Positions 1 through 9,024 of a DNA stretch of 64,000 bases are shown piece after piece. Both the position numbers and the translations under genes were made by a program. Numbering within the stretch: position 1 is the stretch's first letter; each line of letters opens with the position of its first letter. Under the pieces are notes generated by a model. It searched no databases and was not told where the DNA came from. It saw only the letters and a program-made list of their open reading frames with translations. Source of the DNA: JADKAV01 sp037046735 (GTDB taxonomy: Bacteria > Actinomycetota > Actinomycetes > S36-B12 > UBA10799); NCBI GenBank assembly GCA_037046735.1, contig JBAOHC010000029.1:186001-250000 (forward strand). Reading direction: 5' to 3'.

Positions 1-1
1 C

Positions 2-547
2 GCGTTGGGGATGCTGCAGGCGACTGGCGTACCGCTGGCAGAGGCGGCCCAAGCGCTGACGGCCTTCGACGGTGTGCCCGGGCGCATGCAGGTGGTCCCG
101 GGTGACATCGCTGTGATCGTGGATTATGCACATACCCCGGATGCGGTGCGGGGGGCACTGGACTCTGTGCGGCCCCTGACACAGGGCAGAATCTGGTGTG
201 TGTTGGGATGCGGTGGAGATCGAGACGTTGCCAAGCGACCGGACATGGGCCGGATCGCGGCCGAACGCAGCGACGAACTCGTGGTGACCGATGACAACCC
301 TCGATCCGAGGTGCCCGCGGCCATCCGGGCTGCCGTACTTGCAGGCGCGAATACCGTGCCAGGGGCACGAGTACGGGAGATCGGCGACCGCGGCGAGGCC
401 ATCACGACCGCCATTGCGGGTGCCCAGCCCGGCGACACTGTGATGATTCTGGGAAAGGGCCATGAGACCGGTCAGGAGATTCAGGGTGTGAATCACCCCT
501 TCGACGATCGGGTGGCCGCCCAGCAGGCATTGGAGGCACGCCGGTGA
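2..547 (+). CDS. murE: UDP-MurNAc-tripeptide synthetase MurE (3' part; start lies before the window)
   Basis: This is the C-terminal part (about 180 residues) of the Mur ligase that adds the third peptide-stem residue to UDP-MurNAc-L-Ala-D-Glu in the cytoplasm. Visible motifs are the ligase segment VDYAHTPDAV, the GCGGDRDVAKRP loop and VTDDNPR. In characterised MurE enzymes the DNPR motif marks specificity for meso-diaminopimelate rather than lysine. The C-terminal GKGHETGQ motif is typical of MurE. The stop codon overlaps the murF start in a GTGA tetranucleotide, so translation is probably coupled. The gene is truncated only by the window edge. Confidence 0.97.
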   Translation, partial: ALGMLQATGVPLAEAAQALTAFDGVPGRMQVVPGDIAVIVDYAHTPDAVRGALDSVRPLTQGRIWCVLGCGGDRDVAKRPDMGRIAAERSDELVVTDDNPRSEVPAAIRAAVLAGANTVPGARVREIGDRGEAITTAIAGAQPGDTVMILGKGHETGQEIQGVNHPFDDRVAAQQALEARR

Positions 548-1920
548 TAGCGATGACCCTCGGTGAGGTCGCCAGCGCCCTGCGGAGTTCCCTGGTCTGC
601 GGCGATCCGCAGGCGGTGATTGACGCGGTTGTCGTCGACTCCCGACAGGCGTCGGCCGGTTGCCTGTTCCTGGCTGTGGTGGGTGAGACCCATGACGGCC
701 ACGACTACGTGGAGCAGGCATTGGCCGCCGGTGCCGCGGCCGCCCTTGTCAGCCGCGCCGTTGCTGGTCCGCACATCCTGGTCGATGACACGGTGGTGGC
801 CGCGGGTGCTCTGGCCAGGCACCTCATCGATGGCCACCAGCAGTTGCAGGTCGTCGCCTTGACCGGCTCCTCGGGCAAGACCAGTACGAAGGACATGCTG
901 CGAGTGATGCTTGCGGCGTTCGCGCCGACCGTGGCTCCACAGGGCTCCTTCAACAACGAACTCGGCCTGCCGCGCACCGTCTTCGAGGTCACCGAGCAGA
1001 CCCGCTACCTGGTCGCGGAGATGGGTGCCCGCGGTGCCGGACATATCGCTTACCTGTGTGGCATCGCGCCACCGGACGTATCACTGTTTCTCAACGTGGG
1101 TCACGCGCACCTGTCCGAGTTCGGTACCCAGGAGGGGATCGCGTCGGCGAAGGGGGAGATTCTGTCCGCGCTCGGGCCGGCGGGTGTCGCGGTGCTCAAT
1201 GCGGACGACTCCCGGGTGATGGGGCAGGCCGCGAGGGCGCCGGGCCGGATCGTGACATTCGGGCAGGCTGCGGGAGCCGACGTGCGGATCACCGACCTAT
1301 CGCTGGAGGCTGGAAAACCCGTGGTGACACTGCGCCACGGCGAGGACGTGGCCGTCGTCCGGCTCGGTGTGCACGGCGAGCATCAGGCGTTGAACCTGGC
1401 GGCCGCCGTGGCCACTGCAGTTGCCCTCGACCTGGATTTTCGCGCAGCGACGCAAGCCCTCGACGGGGTGCGCCTCGACAGCCGCTGGCGCATGGAGGTC
1501 GACATGACCGCCGACGGTGTCACCGTCATCAACGACGCCTACAACGCCAACCCGGAGTCGACCGCCGCAGGTCTGCGAGCGCTGGCGGAAATGGGCCGCG
1601 GTGCCACGACGTGGGCGGTGCTCGGCGAGATGCGCGAACTCGGGGACGCGGCCCTGACCGAGCATGATGCCATCGGCCGACTCTGCGTGCGGTTGAACAT
1701 CTCCCGGCTGATCGCGGTCGGAGACGGTGCCCGGCCCATCCACATGGGGGCGGCCCACGAGGGCTCGTGGGGCAGGGAGTCGGTGTTCGTGCCCGATGTC
1801 GCGGGCGCCATCGCGCTGTTGCAGGCAGAGGTGGCACCGGGCGACTTCGTCCTGGTCAAAGCGTCACGGGCTGTGGGGCTCGAACTGGTGGCGCAGGCAC
1901 TGCTGGGGGAGACCTCGTGA
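544..1920 (+). CDS. murF: UDP-MurNAc-tripeptide:D-Ala-D-Ala ligase MurF
   Basis: MurF adds the D-Ala-D-Ala dipeptide, the last cytoplasmic ATP-dependent step in building the peptidoglycan stem. The 458-residue length is normal for the family. The ATP-binding P-loop reads TGSSGKTSTKDM (about residues 106-117). NNELGLPRT and the conserved INDAYNANPES follow in the central and C-terminal domains. The start is a GTG inside a GTGA overlap with murE; an ATG lies 9 bases further in and is the only nearby alternative. The stop overlaps mraY in the same way. Confidence 0.97.
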   Translation: MIAMTLGEVASALRSSLVCGDPQAVIDAVVVDSRQASAGCLFLAVVGETHDGHDYVEQALAAGAAAALVSRAVAGPHILVDDTVVAAGALARHLIDGHQQLQVVALTGSSGKTSTKDMLRVMLAAFAPTVAPQGSFNNELGLPRTVFEVTEQTRYLVAEMGARGAGHIAYLCGIAPPDVSLFLNVGHAHLSEFGTQEGIASAKGEILSALGPAGVAVLNADDSRVMGQAARAPGRIVTFGQAAGADVRITDLSLEAGKPVVTLRHGEDVAVVRLGVHGEHQALNLAAAVATAVALDLDFRAATQALDGVRLDSRWRMEVDMTADGVTVINDAYNANPESTAAGLRALAEMGRGATTWAVLGEMRELGDAALTEHDAIGRLCVRLNISRLIAVGDGARPIHMGAAHEGSWGRESVFVPDVAGAIALLQAEVAPGDFVLVKASRAVGLELVAQALLGETS

Positions 1921-2984
1921 AACTGGTGGTCATCGCCGGCCTGGTGGCCCTTATCATCACGCTGTTCGGCACCCGGTTGCTGATCCGGTTCCTGATGCGG
2001 CACGGCTACTCGCAGGCGATCCGGGTCTCCACCGATGGTGTGCCATATCCAGAGCATGAAGGCAAGCTGGGGACGCCTTCGATGGGTGGTTTGGCCATCC
2101 TCATCGCGCTCGTCGTGGGCTACACGGTGTCCCATCTCTACGCCTGGCAGGCCCCCTCCGCCTCCGGGCTGCTCGCCTTGTATCTGATCGTCGGTCTGGG
2201 TCTGGTCGGGGCGGCTGACGACTACCTCAAGATCTTCAAGCAGCGGTCCACCGGTATCCGTGCTCGCACCAAGTTGTTCGGCCAGGGGTTCATCGCGCTG
2301 ACCTTCGCCTACGGGACGACGCTGTTCCCCGACGAGTACGGCCGCACCCCGGCCAGCAATGCGATCTCATTGGTCCGCGACACCCCGATCGTGCTGCCGC
2401 TGGTGCTGCTCATCGTGTGGATCTGGTTGTTGATCACAGCGGCCACCAACGCGGTCAACCTCACCGACGGTCTGGACGGCCTGGCCGCCGGTGCCAGCGC
2501 CATCACGTTCATGGCCTACACACTGCTGGGCGTGTGGCAGTACGGCCAGAACTGTTCCTTCGGACGGTTCCTGCGCTGTTATGACGTGCGCGACCCGCTC
2601 GACCTCGCCGTGGTCGCGGCCGCCATGACCGGGGCCTGCGTCGGGTTCCTGTGGTGGAACTGCTCACCCGCGCAGATCTTCATGGGTGACACCGGGTCGC
2701 TCGCGCTGGGCGGCGGGATCGCGGCCCTGGCGATCCTGAGCCGGACTGAACTCCTGCTGCCGCTCATGGGCGGCCTGTTCCTGATCATCACCCTGAGCGT
2801 GATCGGGCAGGTCGGCAGCTTCAAGCTCACGGGTAAACGGATGTTCCGAATGGCGCCCCTGCATCACCACTTCGAGATGAAGGGGTGGGGTGAGGTCACG
2901 ATCGTCGTGCGTTTCTGGATCGTGCAGGCCCTGTTCGTGGCGGCCGCCTTGTCGCTGTTCTACGCGGAATGGGTGCGCCTGTGA
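1917..2984 (+). CDS. mraY: Phospho-MurNAc-pentapeptide transferase MraY
   Basis: MraY is the integral membrane enzyme that transfers phospho-MurNAc-pentapeptide to undecaprenyl phosphate, giving lipid I. The reading frame continues upstream, but the GTG at 1917 is chosen because it forms a GTGA overlap with murF and gives 355 residues, the usual length. Family signatures are present: ADDYLKIFKQRSTGIRAR (catalytic aspartates), AVNLTDGLDGLAAG, MGDTGSLALGG and the histidine-rich APLHHHFEMKGW. About ten hydrophobic segments alternate with these loops. Confidence 0.97.
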   Translation: MKLVVIAGLVALIITLFGTRLLIRFLMRHGYSQAIRVSTDGVPYPEHEGKLGTPSMGGLAILIALVVGYTVSHLYAWQAPSASGLLALYLIVGLGLVGAADDYLKIFKQRSTGIRARTKLFGQGFIALTFAYGTTLFPDEYGRTPASNAISLVRDTPIVLPLVLLIVWIWLLITAATNAVNLTDGLDGLAAGASAITFMAYTLLGVWQYGQNCSFGRFLRCYDVRDPLDLAVVAAAMTGACVGFLWWNCSPAQIFMGDTGSLALGGGIAALAILSRTELLLPLMGGLFLIITLSVIGQVGSFKLTGKRMFRMAPLHHHFEMKGWGEVTIVVRFWIVQALFVAAALSLFYAEWVRL

Positions 2985-4411
2985 CACACCTGCCGGCTCC
3001 CGGGGAGCCCAACTGGTCGGGGCTGCGCGTCGTTGTCGCGGGGATCGGGATTGCCGGGTTCGCCTGCGCCGACGCCATGCTCGAGCGCGGCGCGCAGGTC
3101 ACCGTCGTCGATGACAACGACGGCGCCGATCAGCGCAACCGGGCGCAGATCCTGGAGGTGCTGGGCGCCACGGTGCGGCTCGGCGACGGGCGGACCTTGC
3201 CCGACGCGGATCTGCTCGTCGTCTCGCCGGGACTGCCGCCCAGCGCCCCGATCATCCGGGCCGCCGCTCAGCAGGCCATGCCTATCTGGGGCGAACTGGA
3301 AGTGGCGTGGCGGGTGCGTGACCCGCAGGGGGCACCCTGGCTGTTCGTCACCGGGACCAACGGCAAGACGACCACCACGCTGATGCTGGCCTCCATGCTG
3401 CGGGCTGCGGGCCTGCGCACGGACGCGGTGGGCAACATCGGCGTGAGCCTCGTGTCGGCCGTGCTCGATCCCCAGCCCTATGACGTGCTGGCTGTGGAAG
3501 TGGGCGCGCCGCAGCTGCCGTTCGTCCACACTGTGTCGCCGTACTCGGCGGCCTGCCTGAACCTCGCTGAGGACCACGTGGACTTCTTCGGCTCCTTCGG
3601 TGACTACCGGGCGGCCAAGGCGCGGGTCTTCGAGCGCACGCAGGTGGCGTGTGTCTACAACAGCCAGGACCGGGCCACGATGCGCATGGTCGAAGAGGCC
3701 GAGGTGATCGAGGGGTGCCGGGCGATCGGCTTCACCTTGGGCATCCCGGGTCGCTCCGAAGTCGGTGTGGTCGAAGACATTCTTGCCGATCGCGCGTTCC
3801 TCGAGGAGCGACAGACGCACGCCCTCGAACTCTGCACCGTCAAGGATGTCCACCCACCGGTGCCGCACCAGATCGCCAACGCGCTTGCTGCGGCCGCGCT
3901 GGCCCGCTCCTTCGGTGTCCCGCCCGCGGCCGTCGGCAAGGGGCTGCGGGAGTTTCAGCCCGCCGCACACCGGATCGCCGACGTCGGCACGGTCAACGGC
4001 GTTTTGTACGTCGACGATTCCAAGGCCACCAACGCCCATGCCGCGGACATGTCCCTGCGCGCCTACGACTCGGTGGTGTGGATCGCCGGGGGGCTGGCCA
4101 AAGGGCAGACTTTCGACGATCTTGTGACCCGGCACGCCCGTCGACTGCGCGCAGTGGTGTTGCTCGGTGCCGATCGGCACCTGATCCGGGAGGCACTGCA
4201 GCGACACGCCCCGGATGTGCCCGTGGTAGAGGTCACGGGCACGGACACTGGTGCAATGCGAGATGTGGTGAGGGCGGCTGCCGACTCAGCCGTTCCCGGG
4301 GACACTGTTCTGTTGGCGCCGGGATGCGCCTCCTGGGACATGTTCACCGACTACGCGCAGCGCGGCCGGACCTTCGCCGCTGCCGTGGCCGACCTGGGTG
4401 TGGACGACTGA
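2981..4411 (+). CDS. murD: UDP-MurNAc-L-alanine:D-glutamate ligase MurD
   Basis: MurD adds D-glutamate to UDP-MurNAc-L-Ala in the cytoplasm. The N-terminal domain has a Rossmann-like start (VVVAGIGIAG). The ATP loop is TGTNGKTTTT, followed by LNLAEDHVDFF and the C-terminal VDDSKATNAHA. The GTG at 2981 overlaps the mraY stop (GTGA) like its neighbours; an ATG 12 bases upstream, inside mraY, would give 480 residues. Either start fits, and I prefer the overlap start. One oddity is VGAPQLPF where many MurD have a serine or tyrosine-rich SSFQL segment. This may only be lineage variation. Confidence 0.95.
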   Translation: MTHLPAPGEPNWSGLRVVVAGIGIAGFACADAMLERGAQVTVVDDNDGADQRNRAQILEVLGATVRLGDGRTLPDADLLVVSPGLPPSAPIIRAAAQQAMPIWGELEVAWRVRDPQGAPWLFVTGTNGKTTTTLMLASMLRAAGLRTDAVGNIGVSLVSAVLDPQPYDVLAVEVGAPQLPFVHTVSPYSAACLNLAEDHVDFFGSFGDYRAAKARVFERTQVACVYNSQDRATMRMVEEAEVIEGCRAIGFTLGIPGRSEVGVVEDILADRAFLEERQTHALELCTVKDVHPPVPHQIANALAAAALARSFGVPPAAVGKGLREFQPAAHRIADVGTVNGVLYVDDSKATNAHAADMSLRAYDSVVWIAGGLAKGQTFDDLVTRHARRLRAVVLLGADRHLIREALQRHAPDVPVVEVTGTDTGAMRDVVRAAADSAVPGDTVLLAPGCASWDMFTDYAQRGRTFAAAVADLGVDD

Positions 4412-4413
4412 CT

Positions 4414-5628
4414 ATGTGGCATGTGATCCCCGGCGGGGAAACGCTGCGCCGGTGGTGGAACCACCCACTGGCCAACTACGCCCTCCTGCTCAGCACGACG
4501 ATGCTTCTACTCGTCCTGGGCATCGTCATGGTCTTCTCCGCCAGCAACGTGGTCACCTACGCCGCGGGCGCCGGGGTCGGGCTCACCGTCACCCAGAAGC
4601 AGTTGATGTTCGCGGTGGTCGGCCTCGTAGCCATGGTCGTCATCTCCCGGGCATCGATCCCGGCACTGCGGCGAGCCGCACCGTTCCTACTCATCGCCGC
4701 GTTTATCGGCCTCTTCCTGGTCTTCGTCCCCGGCATCGGAGTGTCCGTCTTCGGCCAGCGCAACTGGATCTCGTTCGGTGGGCCCTTCCAATTCCAGCCC
4801 AGCGAGTTGGCGAAGTTCGCGCTGGTGCTGTGGGGTGCGGACCTGCTCACGCGCAAACAGAAGGTCATTCACGAATGGCGTCACTTGGTGATGCCGCTGA
4901 TCCCGGTGTGGTTCGCCATCGTCGTGCTGATCATCGCCGAGGGCGACATGGGAACCACCATCGTCATGTTCCCGATCATGGCCGCCCTGCTGTACGTGGC
5001 CGGTGCGCCTGCCCGGATCTTCGGTGCCGCGGCGCTGAGCCTGGTTGCTCTCGTGGCAGTGGCCTCGGTGACGGTCGCGTACCGCATGCAGCGCTTCCGC
5101 ACCTGGCTCGATCCCGGCTCGGACCCCAGTGGTGCCGGCTACCAGATCATCCACGGGCAGTACGGCCTGGCCACTGGCGGTCTTGCGGGCACCGGTCTGG
5201 GGGCCAGCCGTGAGAAGTGGGGCGGCTTGCCGGAGGCGCACACCGACTTCATCTTCGCGGTCATCGGTGAGGAACTCGGTCTGATCGGCACAGTCAGCGT
5301 GCTGCTGATGTTCGCGATCATCGCGATCGTCGCTATCCGGGTGGCCCGCAACAGTGACGACATGTTCGTGAAACTCACCACCGCCGGCCTGCTGGCCTGG
5401 ATCGTAGGACAGGCGATGATCAACATCGGGGCAGTTTTGGGACTGCTGCCGATCACCGGGTTGCCATTGCCCATGGTGTCGTATGGCGGATCGTCGCTGC
5501 TGATGTGCCTGTGCGCCATCGGGGTGCTGCTCGCCCTTGCTCGCGCCGAACCGCAGGCCGCCGACGTGCTGCGGGCCCGGCGTGGCGATACGCGCACCCG
5601 GGTGATCACCCCGCGGGTGCGTCACTGA
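4414..5628 (+). CDS. ftsW: Septal peptidoglycan polymerase FtsW (SEDS family)
   Basis: FtsW is a polytopic SEDS glycosyltransferase that polymerises lipid II at the division septum with a partner class B PBP. The ATG at 4414, two bases after the murD stop, gives 404 residues; the frame is open further upstream but inside murD. Diagnostic SEDS segments are RNWISFGGPFQFQPSELAKF, GLGASREKWGGLPEAHTDFI, FAVIGEELG and LPITGLPLPMVSYGGSS. About ten transmembrane segments are visible. There is only a short basic C-terminal tail. Confidence 0.96.
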   Translation: MWHVIPGGETLRRWWNHPLANYALLLSTTMLLLVLGIVMVFSASNVVTYAAGAGVGLTVTQKQLMFAVVGLVAMVVISRASIPALRRAAPFLLIAAFIGLFLVFVPGIGVSVFGQRNWISFGGPFQFQPSELAKFALVLWGADLLTRKQKVIHEWRHLVMPLIPVWFAIVVLIIAEGDMGTTIVMFPIMAALLYVAGAPARIFGAAALSLVALVAVASVTVAYRMQRFRTWLDPGSDPSGAGYQIIHGQYGLATGGLAGTGLGASREKWGGLPEAHTDFIFAVIGEELGLIGTVSVLLMFAIIAIVAIRVARNSDDMFVKLTTAGLLAWIVGQAMINIGAVLGLLPITGLPLPMVSYGGSSLLMCLCAIGVLLALARAEPQAADVLRARRGDTRTRVITPRVRH

Positions 5629-5630
5629 CG

Positions 5631-6719
5631 ATGGCGCTGCACGTGGTGGTCGCCGGTGGTGGCACAGCCGGGCATGTGGAACCGGCGCTGAACCTCGCCG
5701 ACGCCCTTGTCGCTGCCAGGCCGGACACCGTTGTCAGCGCTCTGGGCACGGCGGAAGGGCTTGAGACCCGACTGGTGCCGGCCCGGGGCTATGACCTCGA
5801 CATCATCCCGCGGGTGCCACTGCCGCGGAAGCCGTCGAAGGATCTGCTGACCCTGCCCGGCCGGCTGCGTACCGCGGTCCGGCGCTGTCGTGAGGTGTAC
5901 GCCGCACGCCAGGCCGACGTCGTGGTGGGATTCGGGGGATTCGTGGCGCTGCCCGCCTATCTGGCAGCCCGGGGCAGGGTGCCGATCGTGATCCACGAGG
6001 CGAATGCCAAAGCGGGACTGGCGAACAAGGTCGGGCGGCGCTTTACGCACTACGTGGCCGAAGCCACCGCTGGCAGCCTGCCTGGTGCGGTGCGGATCGG
6101 GATCCCGCTGCGCGAGAGTATCGCCCACCTCGATCGATCGAGGCGCCGTGAGCAGGCGTGTGCGCGCTGGGGGATCGACCCCGACCGAGCATGTCTGCTG
6201 GTCTTCGGTGGTTCGCAAGGTGCCCGGTCCCTCAACGCCGCCACGGTGGCGGCCGCGCCCGCTCTGCTGGCCGCCGGGGTGCAGATCCTGCATGCCTACG
6301 GGCACAAGAACGCCGACCAGGTCGCCTCCGTGGCCGATGCGTCCGGCTACTTCGCGGTCGACTACATCGACGGTATGGACGAGGCCTATGCCGCAGCGGA
6401 TGTGGCGGCCTGCCGAGCGGGTGCCCTGACCTGCGCCGAGCTGGCAGCAGTGGGGCTGCCCGCCGTGTACGTGCCGTTGCCGATCGGCAATGGCGAGCAG
6501 CGGCTCAATGCGCTGCCGGTCGTCGAGGCCGATGGCGGAGTGCTCATCGAGGATGCCGCACTGACCCCGACGGCGCTGGCGGAGGCCGTGCTCAGCATCG
6601 TGTCGCCACCCGGCAGACTGGAGGCGATGGCAGCCAACGCGGCGGCGCACGGGGTGCGGGACGCCGGCGCGCGGCTGGCGGACATGGTGTTCACGGCGGC
6701 AGGTAGGGGAGTGCAGTGA
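5631..6719 (+). CDS. murG: UDP-GlcNAc:lipid I GlcNAc transferase MurG
   Basis: MurG is the membrane-associated GT28 glycosyltransferase that converts lipid I to lipid II on the cytoplasmic face. The N-terminal glycine-rich loop is AGGGTAGHVEPAL and the second loop is VFGGSQGARSLN. The donor-binding helix near the C terminus reads CRAGALTCAELAAVGLP. The ATG at 5631 starts two bases after the ftsW stop and gives 362 residues, the usual size. The stop overlaps murC (GTGA). Confidence 0.97.
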   Translation: MALHVVVAGGGTAGHVEPALNLADALVAARPDTVVSALGTAEGLETRLVPARGYDLDIIPRVPLPRKPSKDLLTLPGRLRTAVRRCREVYAARQADVVVGFGGFVALPAYLAARGRVPIVIHEANAKAGLANKVGRRFTHYVAEATAGSLPGAVRIGIPLRESIAHLDRSRRREQACARWGIDPDRACLLVFGGSQGARSLNAATVAAAPALLAAGVQILHAYGHKNADQVASVADASGYFAVDYIDGMDEAYAAADVAACRAGALTCAELAAVGLPAVYVPLPIGNGEQRLNALPVVEADGGVLIEDAALTPTALAEAVLSIVSPPGRLEAMAANAAAHGVRDAGARLADMVFTAAGRGVQ

Positions 6720-8128
6720 GCGAGCAGATCACGACGATTCCCGACAGCGTGCACATTCTGGGCATCGGTGGTGCGGGGATGAGTGCCCTCGCGCGGCTGT
6801 TGCTGGCCCGCGGGGTGGCGGTGAGTGGCTCGGACGCCAAGGACTCCCGCCGGCTGGAGGCTCTGCGCGCCCTCGGGGCGGCCTGCCATGTGGGCCACGA
6901 CCCGGCGAATGTGCCCGAGGTTGGTGCTGTCATCGTCTCCACCGCGATCACCGAGTCCAACGTTGAACTCATGGCCGCGCGCCGGCGAGGCATCCCGGTG
7001 CTGCACCGGTCCGTCGCCCTGGCCCTGACCATGACCGGCACCAAGGTGTTCGCGGTCGCCGGCACCCACGGCAAGACGACCACGACCTCGATGCTCACCG
7101 TGATCCTGCAGGCCTGTGATGCCGACCCGTCGTTCGCCATCGGCAGCGAACTCAATGAGACGGGTTCCAACGCGCATCTGGGAACGGGCGAGGCGTTCGT
7201 GGTCGAGGCCGACGAGAGCGACGGCTCCTTCCTGCGGCTCGACAGTCAGGTGGGCATCATCACCAACGTGGAACCGGACCATCTCAACTACTGGGGCACG
7301 GCTGCGGCCATGGAGCAAGGATTCGTGGACTTCGCCACGGGCATCCGCGACCGCGACGGCTTTGTGGTCGCCTGTGCCGATGATCCAGGCGCTGCGGATG
7401 TCACCGAGCGGGCACGCAGCCTCGGAGTGGACGTGCGAACGTACGGGATTGAGGCGGCCGCGAACTACGCCGTCGGCATCGAGGCACTGCACGGCGACTC
7501 ATCTGATTTCACAGTCACCGGCCCGGGACTGCAGGTCGCGGCGCACGTGGGAGTCGGCGGGTTGCACAACGTGCTCAATGCGACGGCCGCGATGATCGCT
7601 GCATCCGGTGCGGGTTTCGACGCTGCGGACATCGTTCATGGTGTGGGACAGTTCCGGGGCACTCGGCGCCGCTTCGAGTACCGCGGGGAGGTCAGCGGTG
7701 TTCGCGTCTTCGACGATTACGCACACCATCCGACCGAGATCGCCGCGACCTTGCGAGCCGCACGCGCCGTCGTCGGAGAGGGCCGGATCCGCGTGGCTTT
7801 TCAGGCCCACCACTACTACCGCACCGCGATGTACCTGCAGGAGTTCGGTACAGCGCTCGGTCTGGCGGACTTCGTCGTTGTGCTGGAGGTGTTCGCGCCG
7901 GGCGAGGAACCCATCCCGGGGGCCAGCGGGCGGGGCATGGCCGAGGCGGTCCCACTGGCTGCCGACCAGGTGGTCTTCGAACCGTCCTGGTCAGCGGTGG
8001 CCAATCATCTGGCCGCAGGCGCCCAGCCTGGGGACATCATCATGACCCTCGGTGCGGGAGACATCCATCTGTTGATCCCCGAGGTGCTCGATCTCCTCAC
8101 AGTGCGCCTTGATGGGGAGCGGCCATGA
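6716..8128 (+). CDS. murC: UDP-MurNAc:L-alanine ligase MurC
   Basis: MurC performs the first amino-acid addition to UDP-MurNAc. The 470-residue protein has the N-terminal nucleotide fold HILGIGGAGMSALA, the P-loop AGTHGKTTTTSML, EADESDGSFL and the C-terminal DDYAHHPTEI. The GTG start lies in a GTGA overlap with murG, and the stop lies in an ATGA overlap with ftsQ. Position and sequence agree with the actinobacterial dcw order murG-murC-ftsQ. Confidence 0.97.
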   Translation: MSEQITTIPDSVHILGIGGAGMSALARLLLARGVAVSGSDAKDSRRLEALRALGAACHVGHDPANVPEVGAVIVSTAITESNVELMAARRRGIPVLHRSVALALTMTGTKVFAVAGTHGKTTTTSMLTVILQACDADPSFAIGSELNETGSNAHLGTGEAFVVEADESDGSFLRLDSQVGIITNVEPDHLNYWGTAAAMEQGFVDFATGIRDRDGFVVACADDPGAADVTERARSLGVDVRTYGIEAAANYAVGIEALHGDSSDFTVTGPGLQVAAHVGVGGLHNVLNATAAMIAASGAGFDAADIVHGVGQFRGTRRRFEYRGEVSGVRVFDDYAHHPTEIAATLRAARAVVGEGRIRVAFQAHHYYRTAMYLQEFGTALGLADFVVVLEVFAPGEEPIPGASGRGMAEAVPLAADQVVFEPSWSAVANHLAAGAQPGDIIMTLGAGDIHLLIPEVLDLLTVRLDGERP

Positions 8129-9024
8129 CAATCACTGAGGAAGCCCCTTCGAACACCACACCGGCGCCGCGTCACCGCCGCCGCCGTACCGCCCTGATCG
8201 CCGGCGCCGGTGCCGTGGTCCTGGTCGGCTCAGCTGTCTACGTCGCGGGCTGGACGCCTTTGATGGGGGTGCGAACCGTCACCGTGCAGGGAGCCTCGAC
8301 GGTCAGTGAGGTGCAACTCATCTCCACAGCGGCGATTCCCACGGGAACCCCGCTGATGCGCGTGGATGTCCGGGCGGCGACCGCTCGCCTGGCCGATCTC
8401 CCGCAGGTCGCGAACGTGGATGTGCGCCGCGAGTGGCCCCGCAAAGTCGTGATCACGGTCACCGAGCGGGAGGCCGTGGCCATGCAGAAGTCAGGTACGT
8501 CCTGGGAGTTGCTGGACACCAATGGCAACCCCTTCGCGATCGCACCGAGCAAACCCAAGGACCTGCCGACCATGGAGCGCTCGGCCGACCCGGCGACCAA
8601 CACGGCGATGCTGCAGGTGCTCGCCAGTTTGACACCGGAGATCCGGGCTCAAGTGACATCGGTGTCCGCGACCTCCCCCAACGCCGTGCGTCTGACCCTG
8701 CGGGGAGACGGCGGCATCGTCCAATGGGGTTCTCCGGACATGTCCGATTACAAGTCCCAGGTGCTGGCGGTGCTGCTACCGACGAAGGCAGGATGGTACG
8801 ACGTCAGCAACCCCAACACGCCGACCACCGCAGATGCACCGCCAGTGCCCAAACCGCTCGCCAGCCCCAGCGATGCGGCACTACCCACCCCGTCGGCCTC
8901 CGCCGCAACGACAGCCCCGTCGGTGCCGAGCGAATCGTCACCCTCTGCGGTCCCCAATGCTGTAGCGACCCCCGAGACCAGTCCACAGCCTGCGGTGTCA
9001 CCGCTGGGTGTGGTGACGGACTGA
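8125..9024 (+). CDS. ftsQ: Cell division protein FtsQ with Ser/Thr/Pro/Ala-rich C-terminal tail
   Basis: FtsQ is a single-pass divisome scaffold. A basic cytoplasmic segment RHRRRRT precedes one transmembrane helix (about residues 21-43). A POTRA domain follows (MGVRTVTVQGASTVSEVQL, VDVRREWPRKVVITVTER), then the FtsQ beta domain. From about residue 225 the protein ends in a roughly 75-residue low-complexity tail rich in Ser, Thr, Pro and Ala, which many FtsQ proteins lack. The ATG overlaps the murC stop. Its own stop abuts the stop of the convergent multicopper oxidase gene with no spacer and no evident terminator. Confidence 0.93.
   Translation: MTITEEAPSNTTPAPRHRRRRTALIAGAGAVVLVGSAVYVAGWTPLMGVRTVTVQGASTVSEVQLISTAAIPTGTPLMRVDVRAATARLADLPQVANVDVRREWPRKVVITVTEREAVAMQKSGTSWELLDTNGNPFAIAPSKPKDLPTMERSADPATNTAMLQVLASLTPEIRAQVTSVSATSPNAVRLTLRGDGGIVQWGSPDMSDYKSQVLAVLLPTKAGWYDVSNPNTPTTADAPPVPKPLASPSDAALPTPSASAATTAPSVPSESSPSAVPNAVATPETSPQPAVSPLGVVTD

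Noticed and set aside
2960..4207. Long minus-strand open frame (415 codons) opposite murD
   Set aside because: It is a shadow of the high-GC murD codons: no family motifs, no ribosome site, and murD is fully supported.
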